Positions 37,112-49,200 of a stretch of DNA of 64,000 nucleotides are shown here, in pieces. Within the stretch, counting starts at the first letter, position 1, and each line of letters opens with the position of its first letter. Made by a program: the position numbers and the translations under genes. This DNA is from Anas platyrhynchos. Its lineage: Eukaryota > Chordata > Aves > Anseriformes > Anatidae. The notes under the pieces were generated by a model. It was given only the letters and a program-made list of their open reading frames with translations, made no database searches and was not told where the DNA came from. The DNA lies in the NCBI RefSeq assembly GCF_047663525.1, contig NC_092591.1, positions 30,413,001 to 30,477,000 on the forward strand, given 5' to 3'.

Positions 37112-37358
37112 CAGCTGCCTCTGAGTCAGGGCCAGCGCATCCCGGGGGGGGCACCGGCACCGGGACAGACCCCCCCTCAACCCCTCCCTCCCTCCCTCCC
37201 AGCCCCGCCCCCCCGCTATAGGGTCCCCCCTCTCCACCCACCCACCCGCTACCGGGGCAGCCCCGGGACGGCGCCGCCCGCTCGGAGCCGGGTGCGCGGC
37301 GGCGGGGCCGGGGCCGGGGCAGGGCTGCGGGGCCGGCCGGGCTCTGCACTTCCTCTTC
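37112..37358 (-). promoter_or_regulatory. Likely TCIRG1 promoter region with PU.1 and AP-1 motifs
   Basis: Upstream of TCIRG1 the minus strand reads GAAGAGGAAGTG (37358-37347), a close match to the PU.1 (SPI1) core, and TGAGTCA-type AP-1 at 37122-37128, in a CpG-rich stretch. A plausible acceptor near 36940 suggests a non-coding first exon upstream, as in mammals. PU.1 control fits osteoclast and macrophage expression. This is motif evidence only. Confidence 0.45.
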
Positions 37359-37773
37359 CCCCAGGAAGGGCCCGGCCCCGGGGAGGAGGCACCAGCCCCG
37401 GGAGCCTGCCCCGGACCTCGTGGGGGACCGCGGGGAGCCGGGACGCGGCGGTGGGGGCGCGCCCCCAAAAGGCGCCCCACTGCTGCGCGCACCCCAAAGC
37501 CCCCTCCCAGCCCCTGCTCCTCTCAGCTTAACCCCACAGCACCCACATCCCCTGCTGCTGGGGCTCCCCGTGCCACCCCAAAATGGGGAATGGATGCAGG
37601 GTTGTCCCCAGCACCGTTGTCCCCCTCCCCGTGGCACAACCGTGCCACCCCCTCCCCTGCTGCCCCCGCGCAGGGTTGGCGAAGAAGAGACCAAGGCACA
37701 AGCTGGGGGTTAGGAAGGGGCCGGTGCCCACCCTCCCCCAGCACGGGGGGGTTGCAGAGGCACCCGAAGGCCC

Positions 37774-37779
37774 TTTATT
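37774..37779 (-). terminator. Poly(A) signal for NDUFS8
   Basis: AATAAA on the minus strand, 44 bp after the stop codon, which predicts a very short 3'UTR. Confidence 0.8.
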
Positions 37780-37822
37780 ATGGGATTTGGGGGGTGGGGG
37801 GACACGGCGCGGCCCCCGGCCG

Positions 37823-38899
<1,077 letters not shown>

Positions 38900-39104
38900 G
38901 ACCGCTCCTGCCTGGGGGGGGGTGCAGGCTCCGAGTGCTGGGGGTCATGGGGGGGGCACACAGGGGCTGGGCTGGCTGCTGGGGGCAGCCCCCCCTCGCC
39001 CCCATGAAGGACGGGGGTGTCCTGGGCGCCCCCAACGCCCCCAAAATCCCCAGCACCACACGGGACACGGCCCTTCTGGCCCCCCTGGTTAATTGACACA
39101 TGTA

Positions 39105-39790
39105 CCCCCACCCCAAAACCCACCCAAGGGACCCACATTTCGCCCCCCCTCAAAAAAAAAACACCCAAGGGGCCCAGATTTTGCCCCCCCCTCCCCCAAA
39201 CCCACCCAAGGGGCCCAGATTTCTCCTCCCCCCCAAAAAAATAACACCCAAGGGGCCCAGATTTCACCCCCCCCACACCCCAAAAACCCCCAAACCCACC
39301 CAAGGGGCCCAAATTTCGCCCTCCCCACCCCAAAACCCACCCAAGAGACCCAGATTTCACCCCCCCACACCCCAAAACCCACCCAAGGGACCCACATTTC
39401 CCCCCCCCCTCAAAAAAAATAACACCCAAGGGGCCCAAATTTCGCCCCTCCCCCCCAAAAAAACACCCAAGGGGCCCAAATTTTGCCCCCTCCACCCCAA
39501 AACCCACCCAAGGGGCCCAAATTTCGCCCCTCCCCCAAAAAATAACACCCAAGGGGCCCAGATTTCACCCCCACACACCCCAAAACCCACCCAAGGGGCC
39601 CTGATTTCACCCCCTCCACCCCCAAAATCCCCAAAACCCACCCAAGGGGCCCGGATTTCGCCCCCCCCTCCCCAAAACCCACCCAAAAGGCCCAAATTTC
39701 GCCCCCTCACCCCAAAAACCCACCCAAGGGGCCCAAATTTCGCCTCCCCCACCCCCAAAATCCCCAAAACCCACCCAAGCGGCCCTGATT
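39105..39790. repeat. Minisatellite in the NDUFS8 5'UTR intron
   Basis: About 15-17 units of roughly 36-48 bp around the word CCCAAGGGGCCCAGATTTCG, separated by C-runs and AAAA blocks. The sense strand of NDUFS8 is the G-rich one. Open frames in three frames on either strand reflect the repeat, not genes. Confidence 0.92.
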
Positions 39791-39903
39791 TCGACCCCCC
39801 CAAAACGCCCAAAGGCCCCTGGCTCCTCCGGCCCCCCTAAGGGCCCCCTGTCCCCCTCAGCCCCCCCCGGTCCCCCCGTCCCCCCCCTCGCCCCGGCCTC
39901 ACC

Positions 39904-40205
39904 TCCCCCAAGGACCCGGCCGTCCTGACCCCTGGCCCAGCCCCCAAGTCCCAGCGCGCAGGCGCGAAACGATGCGGCGCATGCGCAGAGAGCCGCCGGC
40001 TTCACTGGGAGGGCCGCCGCGCTGAGGGCGGGGCCTCGCGGGAGGTGGGCGGGCCGCGCTGCGGGAGCTCGCTTTCTATTGGTTGGCTCTGGATGATTGG
40101 CAAGGCGGAGAGAGCCCGCGCGGGGAGAGCGAGAGGGGCCGCAGCGAGGTGCCCGCGGATTGGCCGTGCGGCGGCGGGGCGGCGCGGTGATTGGTCAGGG
40201 GAAAG
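39904..40205 (-). promoter_or_regulatory. NDUFS8 CpG-island promoter with NRF-1-like and CCAAT motifs
   Basis: CpG-dense block at the 5' end of NDUFS8. Two NRF-1-like palindromes lie at 39956-39965 (GCGCAGGCGC) and 39977-39986 (GCGCATGCGC), each one mismatch from YGCGCAYGCGCR. Four ATTGG (CCAAT on the gene's strand) lie at 40078, 40096, 40159 and 40190. NRF-1 is a standard regulator of respiratory-chain genes. The start site is inferred to be near 39.95-40.1 kb. Confidence 0.6.
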
Positions 40206-40351
40206 TGAGGGCGGAAGCGCTGCGCTGCGGAGGCATGGTCCCTCCCCTGCCCTTCTGCCAGCAGTTGCACCCCGATGGGCAGGGGCCTGAGGGGGCACCA
40301 CAATGGCGGCGGGCACAGGGAGGCGATGGGACGCTTCAGCAGTTGAAAGCA

Positions 40352-40357
40352 TTTATT
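40352..40357 (-). terminator. Poly(A) signal for ALDH3B copy A
   Basis: AATAAA on the minus strand, about 378 bp after the copy A stop. If it is used, the 3'UTR is almost entirely the 12-bp minisatellite. Confidence 0.6.
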
Positions 40358-40381
40358 GAGCTGCCCTGCAGGGCCGCCATG

Positions 40382-40734
40382 GCTGCGGTGGGGCTGTGGT
40401 GGCCCCATGGTGGTCCCAAGGTAGCCCCATGGTGGTCCCATGATGGCCCCATGATGACCCCATGGTGGCCCCATGGTGGTCCTATGGTAGCCCCATGGTA
40501 CCCCCATGGTGGTTCCATGGTGGTCCCATGGTGGTCCTATGGTAGCCCCATGGTACCCCCATGGTGGCCATGATGACCCCATGGTGGCCCCATGGTGGTC
40601 CCATGATGGCCCCATGATGACCCCATGGTGGTCCCAAGGTAGCCCCATGGTACCCCCATGGTGGCCCCATGGTGGTCCCATGGTGGTCCTATGGTAGCCC
40701 CATGATGGCCCCATGGTGGCCCCTTGGTGGCCCC
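40382..40734 (-). repeat. 12-bp minisatellite forming the ALDH3B copy A 3'UTR
   Basis: About 29 units based on GGGGCCACCATG and GGGACCACCATG in gene sense, beginning immediately after the stop codon. Most units contain CCACCATGG or a near variant, identical to the optimal vertebrate initiation context. Both strands stay open for long stretches because the unit length is a multiple of three. Confidence 0.93.
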
Positions 40735-43700
40735 TCAGAGCAGGGCGCATTCCCCCTGGCGCTTGACGGTGGTGGCGGCCCGGACCAGCCCGGTCTTGTG
40801 GGGTCCGTAGGGCGGGTAGCGCAGGGTGTTGATGGGCTCCAGGCCGGTGCCCCGCTGCAGGCAGCCACGGCGGTGGGTGAAGGTGTCGAAGGTGAACTTG
40901 CCGTGGTACTTCCCCAGGCCGCTGGATCCTGCAACACACAGCACGGGGCCCGCCTTGTGATGGCACCCAGCGAGGGCCACCCCAAAATTATCTCCCCCCC
41001 AACTGCTTCCTCTAATTTGGATGGGGCTCCAAGCCCCGGAGACCACCTCAGTCACCCCATGGCACCACGCCACCACTGTCCTCGCCCTCAGTGGGGTCTT
41101 CTTCACGGGGTGCCCCCGAAGATGCTGGGAGGTGGGTCCCCATCTCCAAAGGCAACTAAAACCCTCGGTAAATTGTTTTCATTTCTTTGCCTTAAACTGG
41201 TTTCATTTCTTTGTCTTAAGCTCTTGTTCCCCCTTCTCCTCCTAAGTTTCTGTTCTCTTTTTGGCTCAGTATGAAAATGGAAGTTCCTGCTTGCTAAACC
41301 TCACCTGGTGCCAGAGCAGGCGCCAGCAGCCCCACTTCCCTACCACAACATCTCCACCACACGCACAGACCCCCCCCAACACCTCCTCGCCCTCCGCACT
41401 GGCTCTGGCCCCACAGCTGGAGAGGACGGAGGTGGCTCCCGTGGGGATGTTCCTCGCTACCAGAGCAGGTAGCAAGGCTCATCATCAGACACGGGTGTCT
41501 CCATCCATGTTAAACCCCGTGTCACAGGAACTGTGGTGACCAGAAGTTCTCCTGGATTCAAGGAGAGCCTGGATAAGTGCCTGGAGACCCCCCAACACAT
41601 GGGATCCTTCTGGGGTAGCAAATCCTCTGAGCTGGAAACAGGTGGAGATAGCTCAGTCGTGCCTGCTCTGCTCCTACTCACACATCTGCCTAGGGTCATG
41701 GTGAAAAAGAGTGAAGATCTGGACACAGCCGTGCTCCAAAGCCTTTGCAAGACTTCAGAGAAGGAGAGGAACCTCTTCCAGCTGATGCTCTGGATAGAAA
41801 ACATCCCATGGAAGCTCAGAAATACTGAGAGATCCACAAAAAAAACTGAAGGTCTTGAAATGTTCCTGTGGTGGCCACGTTCTGATCTACTCCTTTCTGA
41901 ATAAGACAGCTCTTTGTATGCAGGGAACGCTGCTTGGGCCAGCAGCCACAGAGAGAAGAAACCTTGCGGTGCCCAGCACAAACAGAGCTGCAGAGCCCCA
42001 GGGCTCAGCCCCGGTGCAGCGAAGCAAAAGGCTTCTGGTGGGACAAACCAGGGACCCGGTCACACCTACCCCAGGCAGGCAGGTTGGGGGCTGCGGACTT
42101 ACCAATGCCACCGAAGGGCAGCGAGGTCAGTGTCACTTGCATCAGGGTGTCGTTGCTGCAGAAGCTGCCGCTGCTCGTCTTCTCCAGCACCTGGTTCACC
42201 ACCTGGGAGGGGAAGGGAGAAGGGGACGTGGCTTGGTGCCCTGTCCCTGCACCCCCAGCTGCCATCTGTCTCCCATGGCCACAGATCTCTGCTCCAATCA
42301 AGACCTTTGGGGCATGAACGTGGCTGAAGGCACGCCAAGGAGAGCGGGATGGGCACCATGCAGCCTGTGCGCTCTACCTTGTTGTCGGAGGAGAAGACAT
42401 ACACGACCAGCGGCTGCTCACGGCTGTTGATGAAGTCAATGGCTTCCTCCACGTTGGCCACAGTGATGATGAGCAGGATGGGCCCATAGATCTCCTCCTG
42501 CATGGCAGGATCGGAGGGCTGCACGTCCACCAGCACCGTGGGGGCTGTGGAGGAAGAAACCCAAAGGCATCGGCCATGCCCGAGGCTGGAGGAGACACCT
42601 TGACCTGCGCAGAGGGCAGGTTCCTCCTCCGAGGCTGGGTGCCTTGCCCAGCTCCCATGCAGACCTTCTCTAAATAACCCTTCCAGCTCCCCTCGGGTTG
42701 CAAAACCCTCTCCAAAACCCACTCCCACCCAATGCAAGGTGGAACAGACTTATCCAAAATGCGAGCCCTCACCGATGTAGCGCTCCTTCTCGTCCGTCTG
42801 TCCCCCGATGGCCACACGCCCGCTGCACAGCAGTGCCCGCACGCGGTGGAACTGCTTGTCCCCCACGATGCGGGCAAAGTCGGGGGACTCCTGCGGGTTG
42901 GGGCCATAGAACGTGGTGATGGCCTCACGCAGGGCGGGCACCAGCTTGTCCTTCATCTCCATGCTGCACAGGATGTAGTTGGGCCCGATGCAGGTCTGCC
43001 CCGCGTTGAAGAAGCGTCCCCAGGCCACCCGCCGGGCCACGTTCTGCACATCACAGTTGTCGGACACGTAGCAGGGGTTCTTGCCCCCCAGCTCCAGCAT
43101 CACTGGCGTAAGGTGCTTGGCAGCAGCTGTCATCACGATCCTGCCCATGGCGGGGTTGCCTGTGGGCCACAAGAGGATGCATCACGGTGGGGATCCCACC
43201 ACGCTGCAGCCCGGCTCTGGGACTTGGTACTCCAGGGGAAAGTGCACCAAGTCCCACCAGACCCTCACCCCAGATCCATCAGGTCCCAGCCTGAGGTTCT
43301 GGCTCTCGGGACGTACCAGTGAAGAAGATGTAGTCGAATTTATTCTCCAGCAGCCTGGTGGTCTCCTGCTTGCCCGCAGTCACCACGGCGAAGCAGTCCT
43401 GCGGTGTAAGAGGAAGGGTCCCCTGTGCCACTCTGTCCTCATCCCCACCAACAGCACCCTGGGGCTGAGCGAGCAGTGGGGCAGCCGGGGCTGGTGCTCT
43501 AAGAGCTGAGGCCACAGGGACCCCAATTTGTGGCAGAAGCAGAACGGGCAAGGTTGGAGGCTGCAGCACATCTCCTGGAGGACTCCGAGGTGGGACGTGC
43601 CTGAGCGCAGGCACCCCCAGTGCGTGCAGCGGGTGGGAAGAAGCCAGCCTTGGAGAGAGCTTCTTACCTTGTCCAGGTACCTGGGCAGCACTTCCACCGC

Positions 43701-45202
43701 AAGTCTCTTGCTGTTTTTGGTGATCTCCGAGGGTCTGACGACGACACAGTTACCTAGGGGGAGATGGAGAGGACATTAGAGCTGCGACGTGGTCACAGCC
43801 GGATGCGCTGGCACCCCGCACCAGCGTCCCCAGCCCCGGCGTCCTGCAGGCAGGGGACGGGCTCAGCCTGACCGGCGGCGATGGCTCCGATGAGGGGCAC
43901 CAGGAGGAGGTAAATGGGGTAGTTGCAGGGCGCGATGATGAGCACCACCCCGTAGGGGTCCCTGCGGATGAAGGCCGTGTCCAGCTGCGTCGCCTGCGGG
44001 ACACCCAGCGCATCAGGAGGAGTTTGTGGTGGGACAGGTCCCCACGTGAAACCGCCCCCCCTTGCGCACAGCTCGCCCTGGCAAGGTCCATTCCCCCTCC
44101 TCTTCCCCCTTACCAGGTTCTTGTCCACCTGCTTGTCCTTCATCCAGTGGGACAGGTTGTTAAGGGTGGTGTTGAGCTCGTTCTTGCACAGGAGGACCTC
44201 GGAGAACTCGGCTTCAAAGGGTGGCTGGGGACGCAGAGCACCGTGCCCATCGTCACCGGCACGTGCTCTGACACCCACCCCATGCAGCATTTAAACCCAG
44301 GCTATGGGGCAACACTGAGCCTTGGGGGGAGCCTCCAGCCAGGGCTGGGGACTGTGGGTTTGGGGTGAAATGTAGCACAGGATCCCCCAAAGGGACCAAG
44401 CATCGCTCTGCACCTCCTTCCAATGCAAGAGCTGGTGTTTGCAAGCAGGAGAAGAGGAAACAGCCAGGCTGTGGTGAGGATGGGGTGGTTGGCCGAGCAG
44501 AGGTTATCAATGGGGACGGAGAACAGAAGATAAGGAGCCCTGTGAAGTGCCCACAGTGCAGGGAAACGAGCAGCACCACAGAGGGGGGGTATCCATCAGG
44601 GGGATATCCATCAGGAGCTCTTTGAGGGTCTGCTCTGCCCCAGCCCTCAGAAACCCTGCACGCTGAGGCTGCTGCGGGTGGGGATGGAGGAACATCTCCA
44701 GGTGCTCCCCACCAGCTCCAAGCCCAGGGCAGAGCCCCCCAGCTCCCCCAGCCCCTTATGCCCAACCCCAGTGGCCTCACCTTGCGCATGTCCAAGTCGA
44801 GGGCCTCCAGGATGTCCTGCTTCTTCTCCTCCAGGAAGCGGCCCAGGGCCTCCAGCTGGGCCAGGCGGTACTCCAGGGGCCGCGTCTTCCCCGAGAGCCA
44901 GGTTGCCCGCAGGCGGCTCACCAGCCCCGCGTAGGGGTTCCCGCTGTGGGTATGGGGACATCAGAGGGACCCCATCCCCATCCAGGCACTGAGGCACAGG
45001 AGCTCCACGTCCCCCAGCCCAGTGCACACCCAGCATCAAACTGGAGAAGCCGGGGACCGGGCAGGGAGCCTGAGCACCTCCTGCCTCCCCTGTGTCCCGG
45101 CCGCACGCTGCCATCCCTTTGCTCTCACCTCATGCCACCCTCATCCTCGGGGGCTGTGCCAGCATCACCGCCCAGAGGCTGCTGCCCACGGAGCTGCTCC
45201 AT
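40735..45202 (-). CDS. Aldehyde dehydrogenase family 3B, copy A
   Basis: NAD(P)-dependent oxidation of medium- and long-chain lipid aldehydes, likely membrane-tethered. Ten exons: 45202-45129, 44943-44781, 44224-44114, 43993-43873, 43753-43668, 43398-43317, 43159-42773, 42544-42378, 42202-42103, 40928-40735. The sum is 1485 nt, 494 aa. Catalytic residues are E235 (LELGGKNP) and C269 (NAGQTC). The motif IIAPWNYP reads IIAPCNYP: Asn140 is kept but the usual Trp is Cys139. [11 protein letters not shown] reads [11 protein letters not shown], and FCGND reads FCSND. The C-terminus ECALL is a CaaX-type box ending in Leu, suiting geranylgeranylation. The exon 4 donor is GTCAGG, against GTGAGG in copy B. 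The first exon (24 aa) extends beyond the mammalian N-terminus. Function is probable, but the enzyme may be altered. It is the more divergent of the pair. Confidence 0.9.
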
Positions 45203-46261
45203 GCCGGGCTGTGGGAAGCAGCCGACAGCTTCCAGCAGCCCTGAGAAGACGCACGAGGCTGCAAAGCCCGTGTTCCCGTGCAGTCCTGGCTAACGGGGAG
45301 CCTTACACCCGGAGGAGGTGGCTTTGGGGAGCCCAGTCTGCACCCTGGCACCACAGCCACGTCCCTGCTGAGTGCAGGGTGCATGCAAAGGCTGCCCCGC
45401 GTCCCTGGAGGGGGGGAGGCTGCCAGCTTCCAGCCCTTCCCCTTGGCTCCCTGCGTCACCGCTGGCTCTGCTCCAGCCCAAACCGCTTGGGACATGGGAT
45501 GCCACCACAGATCGTGCTGTGGGGTGACGGTGAGCCCAAAACATGCCTCCAGCGGGGAAGTGGCTGGCAATGAGGGGAGCGGGACAGCCCTGCCCTGCCT
45601 CTGCAGGCCAGCCTCAGCACGTGGTGCTGCAGCCAGGCGTCCCCGCGGGGCTGCCAGTGCACAGAGTTCCTCAAGTGCCAACTGTCCCTGCAACCATGTC
45701 ATGAGTGAGGGTCCCCATCAGGGCCATGGGGACACCTGGGGACACAAGAGGGTGTCCTGGGGCTGGGCAGGGGCGCAGGGTTAACCCCACGGCCGCATTT
45801 TCCTCTCATCTTCTCCCACTCCCTGTACCCCCAGGTGGGTGAAGGAGGCGCGAGGCGAGGCCGCAGAACTCGATGCAAAGTCTTTACTAAAGCAGAGTTA
45901 CACGGAGGAAAAAGCAACAGCTGTCAGGAGAGCAAGGTTCACAGGGAAGGAAAGGGTCACCTAGCGAGGGATGGGGCTAACTGCTGGCTCTCAACATCCA
46001 GTGGGCTGCTTCTCTGCCAAGAAGAGAAGGCTGGGGTGAAAACAAGGAATTTTTGCCATTTTAGCTACATCACAGCACACAGTCCAGAGCGGAGGAAGCT
46101 GGGCAGGAGCGAGCGTGCAGAAGGGGTCTGTCCCCGCTGTCCAACACACTTCGGGTGGCAGTGAGGCAAAGTATGTGGCACGGGACAGAGGTGCAGACGA
46201 AGGGGGTTTCACCCTGCAGCATCCCCAGCCCGGTCAGTCCACGAGCAGCGCGGGGCACTCC
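45203..46261. other. Intergenic between ALDH3B copies
   Basis: Holds the copy A promoter and the copy B 3'UTR, whose poly(A) signal is not clear (an AGTAAA-like word on the minus strand near 45888-45893). No separate gene recognised. Confidence 0.5.
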
Positions 46262-49200
46262 TCAGAGCAGGGTGCACATGCCCCTGCGCTTGATCTCGAA
46301 GGTGGCCGTCATCAGCCCCAGCTTCTGCTGGTTGTAGGGCGGGTAGCGCAGGCTGTTGAGGGCCTCCAGGCCCATGTTGCGGTGCAGGCAGCCGCGGTGC
46401 TGAGAGAAGGTGTCGAAGGTGAACTTGCCGTGGTATTTCCCCAGGCCGCTGTTACCTGCAACAGACAGCACGGGTCCAGACCTGCTCCTGGATTCTCCTC
46501 CTGCCCACCCTGAGCCTCAGGGCAGCAGGATTTTCTCGTGCAAATCTCCCACAGGACCTCTTGGCCTTCCCTGTTACTTGTCCAGCTCTACGGCTCCTCA
46601 GTCACACAGTGCCAGATAATCCCTGCAGCTCACCACTGCTTGGAGGTCCACCTACATCATTGTGACTGGTCTACGTTTTCTCCGTGGTCACAGGCTCTTC
46701 ACAAAGCCCTGCTGGGTCTATGATTTCCCTCTGCAACCTCAGTGGTGCCCTACCATACGTAGCCATGGCTAGGGGCCACCACCCTGCCTGGAACGAAGCT
46801 CAGCCTCTTCCTGGAGCTCTTAAAAATCAGCAGCGCATTGGCAATGCCGGTTCCCCTGATTCCTGTGGCTGATTGAAGCTTGAGGCTGCACGTCACGGTT
46901 AATAGCCCAGTGACTTCACAGCCAGGTTACTGCGGAAGCTTCGGCAGATGCCATCTCACCCTGATGACTTCAGGCCCTCCACCTGATAATTTGAGGCCGT
47001 TTCTCTGAATCATTTCCATAAAGATAAGTTACGGCACAGGAACCACCGCCAATTGTTCCCTGATCCACAGTCAGGTAAGGAATTAATTCTGCTTTCCTGT
47101 CTCGGCGTCTTATTATGTCTGAATCAGCTGTCAGCTCTGACAGAGATGCTGAGCACGTGGAGTCTCTTCCCCACAATAATCTCCAGAGAATATTCTAGGG
47201 AAGAGACCACGAGATTAGGAAAGTATTCTGGGGCAACATCATCAAATTCTTCCTGTATTCCAGCGCTGCTCTTCCCTAGATAACTCACTGTAGGCAATGC
47301 CACAACCAGAACCCAGTGCTCAGGAGACCTCACTTTTTACCTGAAAAAACATTTGTGTTCATATAAGGACACTCAAAACCAGGTACTTCTTCCTCTTGGC
47401 TGAGGAGGATCTCCACATTACCACAGGCAGATTTCCCTGACTTTCATAAGTGTTTTACTCTTAATACTTAGTCTTAAAATGCAGAATGAGAGTATAAACC
47501 TGCTCCTGGGTGACATTAAGGGCTCTGATCCAGCACCACGCTGCCTGCAGGAGGAAAGCTCGCCTACCCAAGAAGCACAGTGCTGCCAGACAAGGAGCAG
47601 CAATGGATTGACCAAAGACAGCAGCACCTGAGGAGCTCCCGAGTAAGCCTGAGCAGGGAAGGCACAAAATCCACTCGTGTTGCCCTTGCTGCTCAAAAAT
47701 ACCAAGGAAATACCCAAGTGGTGCAAACTTCCCTACATTATACGTGAGGCATTTCCCCTGACACACTGTGGAACGCTGCTTGGGCCAGCAGCCACAGAGA
47801 GAAGAAACCTTGCGGTGCTCAACACGTGCTCAGCACAGAGCTGCAGAGCCCCAGGGCTCAGCCCCAGCACAGCAAAGCAAAAGGCTTCTGGTGGGACAAA
47901 CTGGAGGCCCAGTTCCGTCTGCCCCAGGTGGGCAGACTGGGAGCTCTGGACTTACCAATGCCACCAAAGGGCAGCGAGGTCAGCGTCACTTGCATCAGGG
48001 TGTCGTTGCCGCAGAAGCAGCCGCTGCTTGTCTTCTCCAGCACCTGGTTCACCACCTGGGAGGGGAAGGGAGAAGGGGACATGGCTGTGGTCTGCTGGCT
48101 CAGTAGCAGCACTGCTCAGACGTCAGCCAACTTTTCCCCCAGCCCAGGGTACTCAGAGCATGCCTCAGGGTGTCAGCGGGGTGGGCACCAGCCCTGCTGC
48201 CCCATTCCCCTCGGTCCCTTTTAGTCTCCCTGGACTGCACACACCTTGCTGTCGCAGGAGAAGGCGTAGACAGCCAGCGGCCGGGGCCGTGCGTTGATGA
48301 AGTCAATGGCTTCATCCATGTCGGCCACGACGACGATGGGCAGGATGGGCCCAAAAATCTCCTCCTGCATGGCAGGATCGCAGGGCTGCACGTCTGCCAG
48401 CACTGTGGGGGCTGTGGAGAAGGGTTAAAGCAATGCATCGATCAATGCACAGGCGCTCACAAGCCCCAGGCTCACCAGGAACCTGCTGCTTCAGATTCCT
48501 TTCCCCAGCAGAAGATGCTCTGCACCCCCTGCAGACTGCAGCTTCGAGCCCTCCACGATCTCCCTGCGTCTCTGCCTACAGGCAGCTGCGGAGCCTTCCC
48601 CGCGGCGGTGGCTGGCACCATATCTCCGCTTCCCCATCTCACATCCCCCCACGCCAGGCGCTTCCACGCTCAGGCACCCTCACCGATGTAGCGCTCCTTC
48701 TCGTCCGTCTGTCCCCCGATGGCCACGCGCCCACTGCACAGCAGCGCCCGCACACGGCGGAACTGCTTGTCCCCAACGATGCGGGCAAAGTCGGGGGACT
48801 CCTGCGGGTTGGGGCCAAAATATTCAGTGATGGCCTCACGCAGGGCAGGCATCAGCTTGTCCTGCATCTCCACGCTGCACAGGATGTAGTCAGGGGCGAT
48901 GCAGGTCTGCCCCGCGTTGAAGAAGCGTCCCCAGGCCACCCGCCGGGCCACGTTCTGCACGTCGCAGGTGTCGGACACGTAGCAGGGGTTCTTGCCCCCC
49001 AGCTCCAGCGTCACCGGCGTCAGGTGCTTGGCAGCAGCTGTCATCACGATCCTGCCCACAGAGGGGCTGCCTGCAAGCCACAAGTGAATGCATCACGGTG
49101 GGGATCCCACCACGCTGCAGCCCGGCTCTGGGACGTGGTACTCCAGGGGAAAGCGCACCAAGTCCCACCAGACCCTCACCCCAGATCCATCAGGTCCCAG

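Noticed and set aside
36470-37531. 353-aa plus-strand open frame rich in Pro and His
   Set aside because: It arises from the TCIRG1 intron 1 minisatellite and antisense of exon 1; TCIRG1 on the other strand explains the region fully.
40076-40966. 296-aa minus-strand frame with repeated GPPWGHHG-type peptide
   Set aside because: It is the 12-bp minisatellite plus the NDUFS8 promoter and an out-of-frame part of the ALDH3B last exon. Periodicity divisible by three keeps it open.
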